Positions 11,622-23,643 of a stretch of 64,000 bases of DNA are shown here, piece after piece. Below the pieces are notes generated by a model. That model saw only the letters and a list, made by a program, of their open reading frames with translations. It had not been told where the DNA came from and ran no database searches. Both the position numbers and the translations under genes were made by a program. Numbering within the stretch: position 1 is the first letter of the stretch; every line of letters begins with the position of its first letter. Origin of the DNA: Hymenoscyphus infarciens (lineage: Eukaryota > Ascomycota > Leotiomycetes > Helotiales > Helotiaceae); contig LLCB01000019.1 of assembly GCA_001414345.1 (NCBI GenBank), positions 297,432 through 361,431 of the forward strand. The letters are read 5' to 3'.

Positions 11622-13475
11622 CTCGAGGCGGAAGTGCTCTCGTCGTGGGCGTCATGTAGAAAGAGATCTTGGGTGAAGCTTGCTCGCAGACAGGAAAGCA
11701 AGCAAGCAAGCAGAAAAGGGAGAGGTTGACCTGCAAACCTTTGCAAGCGACACTTCGCCGCCGACTGTGACAGGTCACAGGTGTCTATATAAAGTCTCGA
11801 GTCTCGACCGCTGGCACGGTCGCCCCCAAAATGGCGACGGAAGATGGGATGATGTGATGATATGATGCGCTGCACACTTGCGCCCCCATAAAAAGCAACT
11901 CGTTTGGGTATTGAACGGCAGGGGGAAACATGGAAACAAGATGACGATTAGGTAAATGCACTAAATGCAACTCAACCTGTTCGTCTAGGGGGAGAGAAAA
12001 AAATACGGTACGAAAGCGCCAACACCTTCTCACGAACAGCAAAGAAACCACTCTATCGACATCTCACGAAACCCGGGAAAATCGCAGCATCGCCGTGTTG
12101 CTAAAGCAGATTAAGAACGGAAATCTGCCCTGCCACTGACTGCCACGCCGGGATTTTCCTTTTGGAGTTCCAAGTCGCAGCTCCTGTATACTCAACGAAT
12201 GAGAGATGTGCATATGCTGTAAGCGCCTACTCGCCTCCCGTCGCGGATGCAATAATGTAACCCAATTTTTTTTGGTAACAGGGGTACTTACGGTATTAGA
12301 TTGGAGATCCCCCTCAATTTTGCTTTTGCGGCGGAATGGCGACGTGGAGCTGCCGGTGTTGCGATATGTTTGTTGGAACAAAAAGGGGGGGCTACTCTAA
12401 AAATAGCCAACTCAATCGGAAAGCTTCGAGTCAGGTGACCTTTACAGACTTTGCGCAATCCCTTTATGAGGTGCGCATATAAAAATTCAATACAATGGTT
12501 TCTACAGATCTTGTTTTGAACTGAGTGAAAACAAAGACAACCGACCAGAGATATATCGATCACATGACTACGCCTTATGTCCTTCGCCCGGGCACCTGCA
12601 GTTTATTGAGTTGCCAGCTTGGAACCGTCGCCCCCAAAGCCTCTCCCTTACACGCGCTGGGATCCCAAGGCTTCTATTCTAGTTTCCGCGAGGCCAATTC
12701 CTTGCCCGTGGTCATAGTCATGCCCTTTGATATTCCACGGTAGTGGTAGTGGTAGCGTTGCTGACTTTGTCTCATTCTCTAGGTAGTCACAACACCACAA
12801 CACCTCAACACCACAACATCGATGAACTACACACTCTCACGGCTCTACGAGTACCGACTCAACCTGCATGGTACAAGCCCTCCTCCATAACCCAGCCTTT
12901 TCAAAGTGCATGCTAACCCTTGACGCTCGCAGTCCCTACCACCCTGCCCTACCAAAATCACGAATGAATGAAACATGGATACAAGGCAGAAGGACCAGTG
13001 GGAGTAGATGATGTTGGTAGTTGGACGCGCCAACTGTTCCGCCTGGTCGCTATACCTTTCGAGCCCTCTCTCTTGAATCTGCGGAAAACACTCGAATGAT
13101 ACTCGTTTGTTTGATATGGGTGGACATGTACGAGTATCGGGTTTTTCTCTAGGTCCAAGGCGATTACATCTATTCTTCCAGAGCGTTTCGAAGAATCGGG
13201 AAACCAATTCCTTGATTTTCCTAAACGCTCTTGTACAATGATTGGAATTGTGCAACAGTTCCTTGCGTAATGGATGGAGACGCAGAGCCTACCTCGGGAT
13301 TCTTATTACGTTTTCTCGTCACGTCACCGACTTTTGCGCGCTTCTGCATTCCGACAGTACCTGTGTTTCATTTCCTTGTCAGCACAATGTCTTTATGCTA
13401 CTTGTCTGCTCTACCCAAGGTCATTCTGCCCTTCCACAAAGCCTCACAGCCCAACTACGCAAGACTTGCCATTCT
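11622..13475. other. Intergenic, upstream of the receptor gene
   Basis: 1.85 kb without a supported gene. Contains simple repeats (a gtggta run near 12740, and caccacaac/accacaacac near 12795). Open frames at 12845-13255 lack motifs. Confidence 0.5.
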
Positions 13476-14647
13476 TTACAAGCCACAGTTAGATGCAGCC
13501 AATGTCCAGCCAGTCAAGCGATTGGCCATGTCCATCACATAACATGGGGTAGCACCTTTAGGATCGTTCATGTTTCCTTGGTTCACGGAGCCTGAATTAT
13601 ACAATCGGGCAGCGATGTAGTAAGCACGAGACCCAGAACCACCAGATGCTACTGCTTCTATTATGGATTAGCAACATGGAGACCCCAGAGGTTGGCAGGC
13701 AACATACTGTTTATCACTTGAGCCAACCCGTCTCCGTCTTTTGTACCTGCTGTACCTTCGCGCACCATCTGTGTTATCTTTTTGCCTGTTAGGAACCATT
13801 CGAGAGGAACTGGCTGCCAGGGTTTACTCACAACTCCGTCGGGGCATGGGTTCTGGACTTGTCCAGTTTTATCGCTATGGCAAGTGCCATCTCCATTATG
13901 GCATTGCATCAAACCCGGATTTCGAACTCCATTGTTGGTAGTGGTGACCTAGGTATGTTAGCTTCGGTGGACGATTGTCTTGCGGTTGCAAAGTACTTAC
14001 TCGAACGCATCCTCCAGACTCTTGGATGATAGTTGCTAGAATGAAGCGATGATCCACCTTGGTTTCTAAAGCTACCTGTTGGATCGCATTGTAAATCGCG
14101 CCAACCTCTGGTCCGCTATCATCGGCCCCCCAACTATTCCAACCACAAGCTCCGAACATGAGAACCTTGTTATTATTGAACATCTGCTCGAAGCTGACCC
14201 ATTTATTCAAGGCCGGCCTGTTATGGTTCAAGAATCAGTGATATGTTTTTACGCGGAATATTGCCAGGGTGCCGAAGCCCGCATCCCACATTGCGTGCTT
14301 GTGGAGAAATATCTCTCTAGAGAGGAGATTACTTACCAACCAGCTTCTGGGCCACCGTCGCCGGTGTACCTCTTATAAGTATCAGAACCTCCACCGATGC
14401 CATCTTGGTTATTGATGGTGCTGACGGCAAGGGAGCCCGAGACAACACCGCCAGTAGCCAAAGTCGAGAACTCGCTGGTAGCAGGCATGAAGTTACCATT
14501 TTCGTTGCCAAAGTGAGGAACTCCAGCGGTGCCATTCAAAGAATTCAATTGATAGACAGCTCGTTGCAGAACGGGAGAAGAGTTAAGAGGGAGGGCAGAG
14601 ATAACTCCAGCAAGAATGCTTGCTGCAAAAAGCTTGGTGGGAACCAT
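13476..14647 (-). CDS. Secreted lysozyme-like (transglycosylase-fold) protein, 295 aa, 5 exons
   Basis: Model: complement of 13476-13657, 13708-13768, 13832-13948, 14001-14217 and 14337-14647, with four introns of 50-119 nt that all keep frame. The start MVPTKLFAASILAGVISALP is a clear signal peptide. The core has GACGWNSWG, then VDHRFILATIIQESGGC, where Glu170 in QES sits where lytic transglycosylases and lysozymes carry their catalytic acid. NNGVRNPGLMQCHNG follows, which matches the downstream GLMQ motif of that fold. The C-terminal segment SRAYYIAARLYNSGSV ends in a short Cys-containing tail. This is a known but poorly studied secreted fungal family; a cell-wall or bacterial-wall substrate is an inference. 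Several cysteines suggest disulfides, fitting an extracellular protein. Confidence 0.85.
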
Positions 14648-16330
14648 TTTGGAGTTTTAAGAGTGGTGAGCTGAAAGTGCTGATGGGCGAATCTCTTGGT
14701 ACTTTGTTGTTTGAATTGGGGTGGCTGCCACTTATTTTTATGTTCCATTCTCTCTATGGTCCTATATTGAAGCTTATAGCTCGATCCGAAAATAGATAAC
14801 CCCTCCATCGGTTAGCGACATTTTCTCGGTTCCTGTGTTACTCGCTGAGGTCCACGATAACCTCCTTTTGGGGGCGACTCTTGAAATCAGACACATTTCG
14901 CAAACTCATCACTACTACGTTTGGTCAGATATCGTTGCAACATGCCAATTTCATCCACCTCGGTGTCCAATTTAGTCTGGTACTCTTATGGCGGTCTACC
15001 CCGCCCCTTGTCAGATTCATTTGGGAGATGACATTTCATGCCACCACTTTTTTCGTTGTGTCAGCAACGAACAACCTTTCGCGTCAGCAAGTACGTTTTT
15101 CAATACCTATATCCTCAAACCGGTCGTTCGAATTAACAGACCACGCCCCCCCCCCCCCCCCCCCCGAGAATGAAGGGGGAAAATCAATATCACATCGAGT
15201 TATGCAAGGCGATAAAAATTCCGGCGAGATATCATGGTAAAAACGCGGGGAAAAGAACACAATTGTCACGTGTCTCCCTTCAAATTCACAGTGATTATTA
15301 AATCATTTTCAGAAGTACCGGATTTGATGTGACTTCCAAAACGGGACCTGGTATCTAAACACCATAAACCACAGGGGCGCTGTTAATTATCAACATACTT
15401 TGCCCAATTATCATGGTTTATCCTTTACGTTCTCCAGCTGATACAGCAGATGGCCTGCTCATTTTCCAAAGTTTACGTATGGTAATAAACAACCGCAAGT
15501 CGGTTACCCATTTCCGCTCGGTATTTTCATATCTCGGCACGCGCATTATGGTACTGCAACGTTATTTCGGTTGGGGGTTTTTTTTTGTTGTTTTGCAAGA
15601 GCTTGAGGGAGTGAACTTTATTTTGAGGCTGAGCTTATGTCAGATCATGAGTTCTTTCTCCAGTTTGTTATTGTGGTCGGACATGGTGGTATATAGTACC
15701 TGAGATATATTAGGGGAACTAATGGTTCTACCAATAACCCCGCTGCCGTTACTCCGCAGCCTTAAAGCGTAAAGTGGTGCCACAGTCTAAGAGCGTTCTA
15801 GGTCTAGTTCTGTGGTCAGCTAACATAGATACAGTCATTGTCAGCGCCGTTTCCATATTGTCAGCCGGGTATCAAGCGAACTAGACACCAAATTTCACAC
15901 CGAAATGGGTGGCACAAATGAACCCATTTTCCTCAAGGGGATTTAGCCTAAGGTTTATCCAAAGAGTTTTTGGGTACCCCGGGATTCCCGATCACAAACG
16001 AGAAATGGGGTTTTATCCGGTCATACTTGGCGCAGAGCAGTACCTAGTTCAGACGGTGGGTTCTTAGCGGTTGCTGAACGGGCCGTTGTTGCCAAGTTTT
16101 TTTGCTGTATGTCATCTCAATAGCCTCCTTTCTCTCGTACTTTGGGAAAGAAAAAGTATCATGGGAGAGGAGGTCAAGGGAGACGAGATGGATGGTTGAT
16201 CACACTTACTGCTGATACGTCTACTGAATCAACAAAGCACCTTAGGCATGCGACGAGATCAAAAGAGCTCTTTGAGTTGTAGGATTCGTGTTCTAAGTCG
16301 TTTGTCAAATCTTCTTCAACAACCTTTCTT
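14648..16330. other. Intergenic with a 20-nt poly-C tract
   Basis: Promoter side of the lysozyme-like gene, then 1.5 kb with no supported gene. An uninterrupted run of 20 C lies at 15146-15165, giving poly-G on the minus strand. Confidence 0.5.
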
Positions 16331-16335
16331 ACATC

Positions 16336-16720
16336 ATGATCGAGTTGCTCTACGTTGGAGCATTCCTGGGGTATTTCGCTGCTGTCGCTTTACGTGTTCG
16401 TGGTAGGATTCCATTGCTTGCACTAGAAGATGCGTTTCTCCCAAGCTTTCCTTGGGAGGAAGGAAAGGTCGACACCGTAAATTCAAATTATAGGCTAATG
16501 GTCCGACGAGGCTTCTTTGGTATGGAATTGCGACTAGGAGTACGGATGTTGTTATTTTTGATGGGGTGACGAATCCGACGACTTTCGCGTAAGTTGCTTT
16601 GATTGTTTATAAGAGATGAATACTAATAGATTAACAGGTGGGGTGCGAATGTTGCTGCTTATAGGCGGTTTTCTTAGACTTATAGAGCACTGGGTGAGGA
16701 GAATTGGGTAAGTCGCGACG
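16336..16720 (+). pseudogene. Possible decayed two-exon gene
   Basis: The ATG at 16336 opens a 77-codon frame beginning MIELLYVGAFLGYFAAVAL, a hydrophobic helix. A second frame reads WYGIATRSTDVVIFDGVTN and continues across a convincing intron (GTAAGT at about 16589, a TACTAATAG branch site, acceptor ACAG at about 16637) into AWGANVAAYRRFS. The two parts need a frame change that I cannot repair with an intron. It may be a small membrane protein in decay. Not recognised. Confidence 0.3.
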
Positions 16721-18086
16721 GAGTCGAGTACTAGATGGTGCCTGAATTCATATTCGATAGCTATAAGGCGTAATCCCGCCTCGTACGAATTAATGCGAGA
16801 ATGTCAAGAAATTACTATTCTAATTCAGAAATACTGGGAACCTATATAACTACTGCTACTGAATGTCTCGGCTAACTACAACGTTATCAGTTGTATTTCT
16901 TTGGTTAGAAGAGGGTAGGAAAACATTATAAAGGGTTTCCTTTATAGAGGAAATGGTCTCATTGGCCTAGCCTAAAGAAGATATAGTTCAAAGTTGTTCT
17001 AAAATCTTGAATCTATTGTTCAAGAATTCTAGAGTAACTAAATGGCTTGAAAGAACATCGGATGATATTGCCCTTTTATAAGAGACTCAACGGCCACCAT
17101 TTACAAGCCTCTAAACGAAAGCAACCCACGAGTTACATCATCTACAAGATAGAAGATCTCCTCATACGTATAAACTCAGGATAAAATTTCAGGATTAGTT
17201 TCACCATCAGTTGTACCGTTTCGTGCCATCGTCCGAACAACATCGATTTTCCGAAAGCCTCGGGAAATTTGATTCATTAGCCGAGAGCCGATCTGAAGCA
17301 CCTTAAAACAATGAAGAATATCCTTCAAAATTGTAAGTTGAACGCTGGGAAGACCTCCAGGTTGGTGGTGTTTTAGATTTGTTCAACGGTTTTTGTTGGA
17401 GGAATTCGGTGTTCCAACGGGGTCCGAGTGACTTTATCATATAGATATGGAACTCGTATATGAAATGTGAGTATTAAAAGTGCATTCTGAATTGAGGTTC
17501 TTGTTGTTTCATAGTGAGAGGTTATGGCGTGGAAATGTGGATCACGAGCGAAACGAAAGGACTAGGCCGTGTTGGGCCTAGTGGCGAATCCTCTGGTGCT
17601 CATCGCGCTTCGCCTCAAAATCTCACAGCCAAGACGAGCCCCAAGGCTGCCCAGGTGGTTGGAGAAACGGGAAACAATACCGTCAACTCTTCCTTTCTGG
17701 ACTGACAACCAACATCTGTTCTGTTCTCCTACTCGTCGACTCATTAATTTCTTGAATCCTTTTCTTTCCATTCCTTCAATATAAACATTCACAGCATCGA
17801 TAGTCGACTCCGTCATCAACATCTCTCCACGGCTACTCGTACGTATCCGCAGTCGACAACCTCCACTTGTTTTCACCAACGTCACTTGAAGGCTCCACCT
17901 GATTCAGAACATTATCGACACCACCTGCACATACACCAACGACCCCCTTCTAGGCCCGATCCGCCACTTGCTTATTCTATCATCAGACCGCAGTCCATTT
18001 CTCCTCCGCAGAGCAGTTGGGAATAGCTTCACAAACATCTTCCTCTTGTGTTACTCTGCTCGCCTCGCTGTCACCTCATCGAGCTA
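16721..18086. other. Intergenic / promoter of STIMATE-like gene
   Basis: No supported gene. The last 300 bases are C/T-rich, typical of a fungal 5' leader. Confidence 0.5.
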
Positions 18087-19381
18087 ATGCTTCCTCCGCC
18101 GGGCTTAGAGCCCTCGGTTGTTTCCCTCCTCGAAAACGCTTCTCCGACTGCCCTTCTGTCGTCCGCAATAGCTACAGCTACCTCTGTGCTCTCTTCTAGC
18201 TCTAGCATCGCTGCGGCCATCGCAACAGCAACCGCCATCTCCCAGTCACCGAGCCACTCTCCTCCCCACGGCGCTGGCCATGGCGAGCCCCCTCCACCAC
18301 CAAATGGCGAATGTAAACTGTTAGGGTCGTTTGCGATTCTCGTACAGGCGGCGTTGGGGTGTTGTGCTCTGTTGGCACTGGTGTACAAACGATGGAGAGA
18401 ACGACCGCAGCGGCCTATGAAGATTTGGTTCTTTGATGTGTCGAAACAGATAGTGGGGAGTGTGTTGGTACATATTGCGAATCTCCTCATGAGCATGATG
18501 TCTTCTGGTCAGTTTAGCATCAAGGTCGATGCAAACACTGTATCTCAGAGGCGGATGGTGGATGAGCATGGAAACTATCAACCCAATCCTTGCTCCTTTT
18601 ACTTGTTGAATTTGGCTATTGATGTGAGTTACTTGCTCTTTTGCTTTCATGTGAAATTCAAGCTAATGCTTTGACGCAGACTACAATCGGAATTCCCATC
18701 CTTATCTTCCTTCTTCGAATCCTTACCGCCCTCTTCGCCATGACCTCCTTCGGTACCCCTCGTGAATCGATCGAGTCTGGAAATTATGACAATCCACCAC
18801 GAGCGTTATGGTGGTTGAAACAATCATTTATCTATTTCTTGGGGCTTTTGGGCATGAAACTCTGCGTTCTTATAATATTCCTGGTTCTTCCCTGGATATC
18901 TCGTGTTGGGGACTGGGCACTGCGGTGGACGGAAGGAAATGAGGCACTGCAAGTTATCTTCGTTATGCTGGTTTTCCCCGTCATCATGAATGCCACACAG
19001 TACTACATTATCGACTCCTTCATTAAGAAACAAAACTCCGACCACGCCCACGAACTCATCCCTGACGAGGACGATGACTCAACTCACCGAGGCGCCCGAT
19101 ATGAAGACCCAAGGGATGGAGGTAACGGGGCAGATTCCGAAGGAGAAGACCCCGAGGTTCAGATCAAGGCCGATGTCGTAAAGAAGGCGCCCAAAAAGAA
19201 GAGCCAACACGGTAGCGGGAGCGCAAGATCTGGTAAAGCGCCAAGGAGTCTGCAAACAGGCAGCAAAGACTACGACCCCTTATTTGATGGCGAAACAAGT
19301 CCTGCGATTGTCGGCAGCGCCAGTACGAGGAACAGAAAAAGCCTTGAAGATGACGACGAAGGGAAGAAATCTACTCTATAG
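18087..19381 (+). CDS. STIMATE-family (TMEM110-like) vacuolar/ER membrane protein, 412 aa, 2 exons
   Basis: Model: 18087-18623 joined to 18680-19381 across a 56-nt GTGAGT..GCAG intron, phase 0. The ATG at 18087 (MLPPPGLEPSV) is the first ATG of the frame. After an Ala/Ser and Pro/His-rich N-terminus comes the family core: CKLLGSFAILVQAALGCCALLAL, RPMKIWFFDVSKQIVGSVLVH, a helix (NLLMSMMSSGQF), NPCSFYLLNLAIDTTIGIPI, then ALWWLKQSFIYFLGLLGMKL and PVIMNATQYYIIDSF. Fungal homologues are annotated as vacuolar membrane proteins; the animal counterpart regulates STIM1 at ER-plasma membrane junctions. The approximately 130-residue tail is disordered with acidic (EDDDS) and basic (KKAPKKKS) patches. 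A calcium role in fungi is inference only. Confidence 0.88.
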
Positions 19382-20088
19382 AGAGAAGGATTGGAGTTTC
19401 ATGGACGGGGTTACTTGATGGGAATCGGATGTATATTATGTTCACACCGTCGGTTCTGAGAAACGAATGCGTGGAGTAGGGGCGTTTTAGGGAGCATTGT
19501 TTGCTTGACTTGCATAGCGAATTTTTGTTGAGTTGGAGAGTTTTAATTCTTTTGATTGTCGAGCTGACATTTCTCGTATATTGTTCCCGGTTTTCATTTT
19601 GCTCTCTTCTGGGTGAGGATAGGGAGTCTTGTTTATTTTGAGTGTTCCCATTTTCATCTTTCGACTCCCTATTTACAGGGCAGTTCACGCCTTCTACGAT
19701 CCCCATCTTCAGCCCAATTTCTCTCTCCTTCCCCCCCCCCCTACAGGAAGCCAACCACCAACATAATCTCCTGTAGATGTGTGCTACGGTAACCCAACGT
19801 ATACAACACGGGTCACTGCACCATGCAAGGAACGGGAGTAACCAAGAGGGCAGATTGCTGGAAACTGGAAAGAAGGTGTTTAAGAACTCTGTAGCGAACT
19901 ACTCTTCAGCCAATCACGGGCATCGCCGGTTGTGTGAGAAGAGTTGAGCTTTTTCTTACTCGCCAACATGGACACGAAAAGGCAAGCTATTATCATTCGA
20001 ATTGGAAATCTGCTTCTTATGTAAGCTTCAAAAATCAGGAATTCACTGGCTACCTCTCGACAGCTGGGAATTGTGGTTGCACTAGTAG

Positions 20089-20149
20089 TAGGCTACCTAC
20101 AAATAGCCAATTATCTTTTCTTTTTGGTCGGTTATTTGTAGGTTACCTA
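20089..20149. repeat. Short inverted-repeat element, copy 2
   Basis: Left arm taggctacctacaaatagcc at 20089-20108 and right arm ggttatttgtaggttaccta at 20130-20149 are reverse complements at about 17 of 20 positions, around a 21-nt AT-rich loop. The same motif occurs at 3848-3909, 16 kb away. It could be a tiny MITE or the ends of a lost element. Confidence 0.55.
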
Positions 20150-20419
20150 GGACGGCCTAACGTTTCCCAGATCGGCCACCAGACCTACCTTATTAGTACG
20201 TCGCGTGGATATTTAGGAAGTACATGTGAAACGACGTGTCCCCGTAAGCCATTTGTTTTAATTTAATGGTTTCAACCTTCTGGGATAATATAATTTCGTG
20301 GTTGTAGATGGGATGATAAGCACGGGTTTACTTTCATGGAACTGATGGACATTTTGTACGAGTCGCTTTTGTGAAACGTACAGTCATGGGATAGGTTTTC
20401 GTGTTATGAGAAGTTGACT

Positions 20420-20650
20420 GGTGAGTTATCAAATAGTAAGTAAGCTACATAAGTTTGAGTCAGCCATCGATTATCTAGTAAGACACTAGCGGCCAAAAGA
20501 AAAGTTGCGGGTAAACTGCCAACTGTTTTGTAGCCCAAACATCACATCACGGTTTAGCGGCCAGAAACAGAACTGTCACGAATAAGTAAGTCGCAAGGTG
20601 TCGAGTCAGCCACGAAATACTTGTGAGTAAGCTATTAACTAATAGTCAAG
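20420..20650. repeat. Diverged direct repeat, two units
   Basis: The strings gagtcagcca (near 20457 and 20600) and tagcggcca(a/g)aa (near 20488 and 20558) each occur twice, with gtaagtaag-type sequence beside them. This gives two eroded copies of one roughly 70-145 bp unit. Probably a transposon relic. Confidence 0.35.
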
Positions 20651-21096
20651 TAAGCTATATATTACTTATATATATAAGCCAAAAATCAAGAGTTACTAGT
20701 AAGGTAAGCTTTCATATGCACCGAAATTTGGCCTGGGGGTATTGGGGTTGATGATGGCTGGAGAGACTGAGGCATCTGATCTAAGAAAGGAAACTCACCA
20801 TTTTCCCATAGAGTAAGTATTACGTGTAGTAGCTCGGCTACTAGAACTTCCCTCGCGAGATGCAACAAAATATGCACCTGGTTCTCTGGGGTGCATGATT
20901 GGTTGGTTGTGGGTGTGGGGTAAGGTGGGGTATTTAGCCACCTTCCTCTTTGGGTACCACCGGGGGAAGAAAAAAGTAAGTATTAGATTTACTTGAATTT
21001 GAAAAATTACGAGGCTAACTTACTTGGTTTAAGAGAACCGTCATGCGAAGACTTGATTCTTATCCAAGAGCATGAAAGATCATTTAAAAGTTGATG

Positions 21097-23110
21097 CTAA
21101 GAGGTATCTATATTTGCTATTGGTTGCAGATGCTGCCATCTCAATCCACTAAAGCCAATTAAAGCATTAAACGCCTTATCCCTCCCTCTCATGTTTTCCA
21201 GCAAGACTGTGTCCGTTTTAGTCCTCTGCCCAAAGAAATGGGAGTCTTCATCTTGGAGTTGGCTGCGGAACTTGAGTTCCAATCCATCCACGCCAACCCT
21301 CATTTTTAGCAATGGATTCCAAGTCGAGGAATCAGCTTGTTGTTTGCTTATTTCCAGAAGATGGCTGAAGGGTCGCTCAAATGCGGGGTTGGATAGAGGG
21401 TTACATGATGTAAAGCGGATCGAAGAAGTGGTGATGACGAAATGGCCTGGTGTGTGAAGGAATGTACAGCTGAACGAGATGATGTCTTTTTCATTTAGCT
21501 GCTCGCTCACAGCGCTTTCAAAAGAGTCGTCTGAGCTATCCGAATCGTATGGATCCTCGAACTGCACACTAGAATCTGCAATGGTGGGATTTGTCGATTT
21601 ACTCGATAGTAATGCCTCCTTAACCACAGCAGACCGTTCTTGCAGATATTGGAAGCACCATTCTGCTTGTGTTGGCACATCCCACAGCCACCACTTCATA
21701 GGCGAAACCAACAATCGATAACGTGGGTAAAGTGAACTAATAGGCCAAAGAGCGAAGAAGTTGAGTCCCACGGTGAACCAAAAGAATTTCAGTATGAACT
21801 CGGAGTTGGAAAACAAGCTGAGAATGAAATAAGCGCCAAGCGGAGAGAGAGATGCAAATGTAGCAGGTGGATTTCGAAAGGTGTAGAAGTTGTAAAGCGC
21901 CTCGAAGAAGTTCGCCAGATCTAGGAATTGGACTTGGATGAGTGGTCCAGCTGGTTCGAGTAGGGGAACAAGCCAGTCGTGGGAACCATGTCGGTCCATT
22001 AATTCTTCGATTTTTAACGCAGAGACACCATCATCTGCACTCCGGTCTACTGCTGCTCGGATTTCATGGACGGGAGATGGATGGTAGAATTTCCAGACAG
22101 TCGAGTAAATTATGAGGCCAGACTTGGACTAGGCGTTAGCTGGTTGCCCTACAGGTAAAAAGCGTTTTTCTTACCAAAAAAGTCGTGATATGCGATATGT
22201 ACCAGAAGAAGCAATAAACAAGCAGCCATTTTCCGGTTCGGTATGGATCTCTCCATCTGTATACTTGCCTGATGTCAGCGAGAAAAATTTGCATTGGCGC
22301 ACTGACAATGATGAATCTTTCGAGGATCAGGCGAAGTGTTTCCTTGTCATAAGGCAATTTATCACAACCACCAACATACTGGGCAGTAAAGGGGTGTGAG
22401 ATGTGCAGAAGTTTCTAAGCGACGTCAGCCCACGCAAGCGCAACAGTAACCCATGGAGAACAAACATATGCAATCCATTTGGCCCAGTTGAATGTTTTGA
22501 AACCAAATTCGTCATCCTCCTCGAAGAAGTCATCCTTTGGAAATGGCGGCGGCCTGGTGTCGACCACTCTGGCTCTGTGGATATGCCTCGATGTAGCCCA
22601 GGCGACTTGCGTTTTCATTCTCGAATCCTCCATTTCTTGAATTCGTTGAGCACAACCTTCAATGTTCTCTTTATCCTGTGAGGCTGCTTTCGAGTCTTCT
22701 TGGTCTAGTCTTGCTCGTGCTCGTTCCATCTTATCATGGGCCTCAAGAAAGTCGAGATCCGCCTTTCTCGACACCATTGGCCTACTCTTGGCAAGCTTAC
22801 CGGCAGCTTTGCGCGTTGCACGGTGCGTGATGGCATCTTTTGGGTTTTTGATTATTTTCGCCGTTTCTTGAAGGAGTGATGCTGTCTTTGCTGGTAAGCT
22901 GGCTGATCCATTGCGTGTTGATTTGAGAAGTTTGGATGAGTTGAAAGCCGGGCTATTCTCAAGCTCTTCCAAGACATCATCGTCGGCAATTTCGTCTTCA
23001 GTGATGGTTGAATTGGGGCGCAAACTGAGAGCTTTGCGGGTTTTCGCTTTTGTTTTGTTTTTAAGCTTGTGGAGTATTCCGGGAGGCTTCTCACCTGTTA
23101 TAGGTAACAT
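21097..23110 (-). CDS. GRAM-like multi-pass membrane protein (DUF3292-like), interrupted by an in-frame TAG
   Basis: Model: complement of 21097-22128 and 22175-23110; 46-nt intron (22129-22174), phase 0; 655 codons including one stop. The N-terminal third is basic and disordered (MLPITGEKPPGILHKLKNK; KAAGKLAKSRPMVSRKADLD). Hydrophobic parts follow: WAKWIAYVCSPWVTVALAW, WLLVYCFFWYISHITTFL and FFWFTVGLNFFALWPISSLY. An acidic DSDSSDDSFES loop precedes a GRAM-like C-terminus (SFSCTFLHTPGHFVITTSSI). Codon 232 is TAG (22415-22417) between ALAWADVA and KLLHISHPFTAQYVGG, in the same frame. It may be a CAG-to-TAG nonsense change, or be removed by a very short 36-nt intron (22415-22450, GTTACT..TTAG). 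The family name is from memory; GRAM domains bind lipids at membrane contacts. Confidence 0.7.
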
Positions 23111-23643
23111 TTTTGCGGGGGTATGGAGCCATGAGTTGAAGTACGGAAAGATGGCAGTTTCAAGTCGGTGGATATTGAGATATTGAGATATTGATATTGT
23201 TTTGGGAATGGTGGTTTGAGCAATGATGTCAGTCGCAAGCCACACCCGAGACAGGTGGCGATGGTAATGGTCGTACAAACATCTTCATGTTTGCCCAATA
23301 AAAGAGACTATTATATTAGTATTAGCCATTTAAATACGAACACGAATAAACCAACAATAATATTACTTTCCGAACATCGCACGCACTCAGCGTTGAGCAC
23401 TTGGATGCTATGGTCACCGTGGCAAGCAGCTTGCTGATTATTGTTTTGAGAAGGGGAAGGGCGGTTCAAGCCAAAAAAGGACCAGACGATAGCGATGGCT
23501 GGCTAACATAGTCTCGGCCCGGCCAGGCCCAGCAGCCGACCCGACCCGGCAGCCTACCCGGCCCGGCCCGGCATTAAATTTAGCCGGATAGAAGCTCAAT
23601 TCAATCTCCGTCAACACTACTTACCTTTCGAACAACAAGGCAG
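23111..23643. promoter_or_regulatory. Shared divergent promoter region
   Basis: 533 bp separates the divergent starts of the GRAM-like gene (minus) and QRI7 (plus), so control elements are likely shared. A GC-rich run of repeated cccggc/gaccc units at about 23516-23575 lies 70-130 bp before the QRI7 start. No specific factor site is claimed. Confidence 0.5.

Larger units (their letters stand above)
19382..21096. other. Intergenic with repeat remnants
   Basis: 1.7 kb without a gene. Holds an 11-C tract at about 19731-19741, a short inverted repeat (20089-20149) and a diverged direct repeat (20420-20650), listed separately. No coding potential beyond short frames. Confidence 0.5.

Noticed and set aside
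12845..13255. 136-codon minus-strand open frame
   Set aside because: No domain, no convincing splice partners, and amino-acid use unlike the real genes nearby.
18048..18086. N-terminal extension of the STIMATE-family protein
   Set aside because: That frame begins at GTG, not ATG. The first ATG in frame is at 18087.
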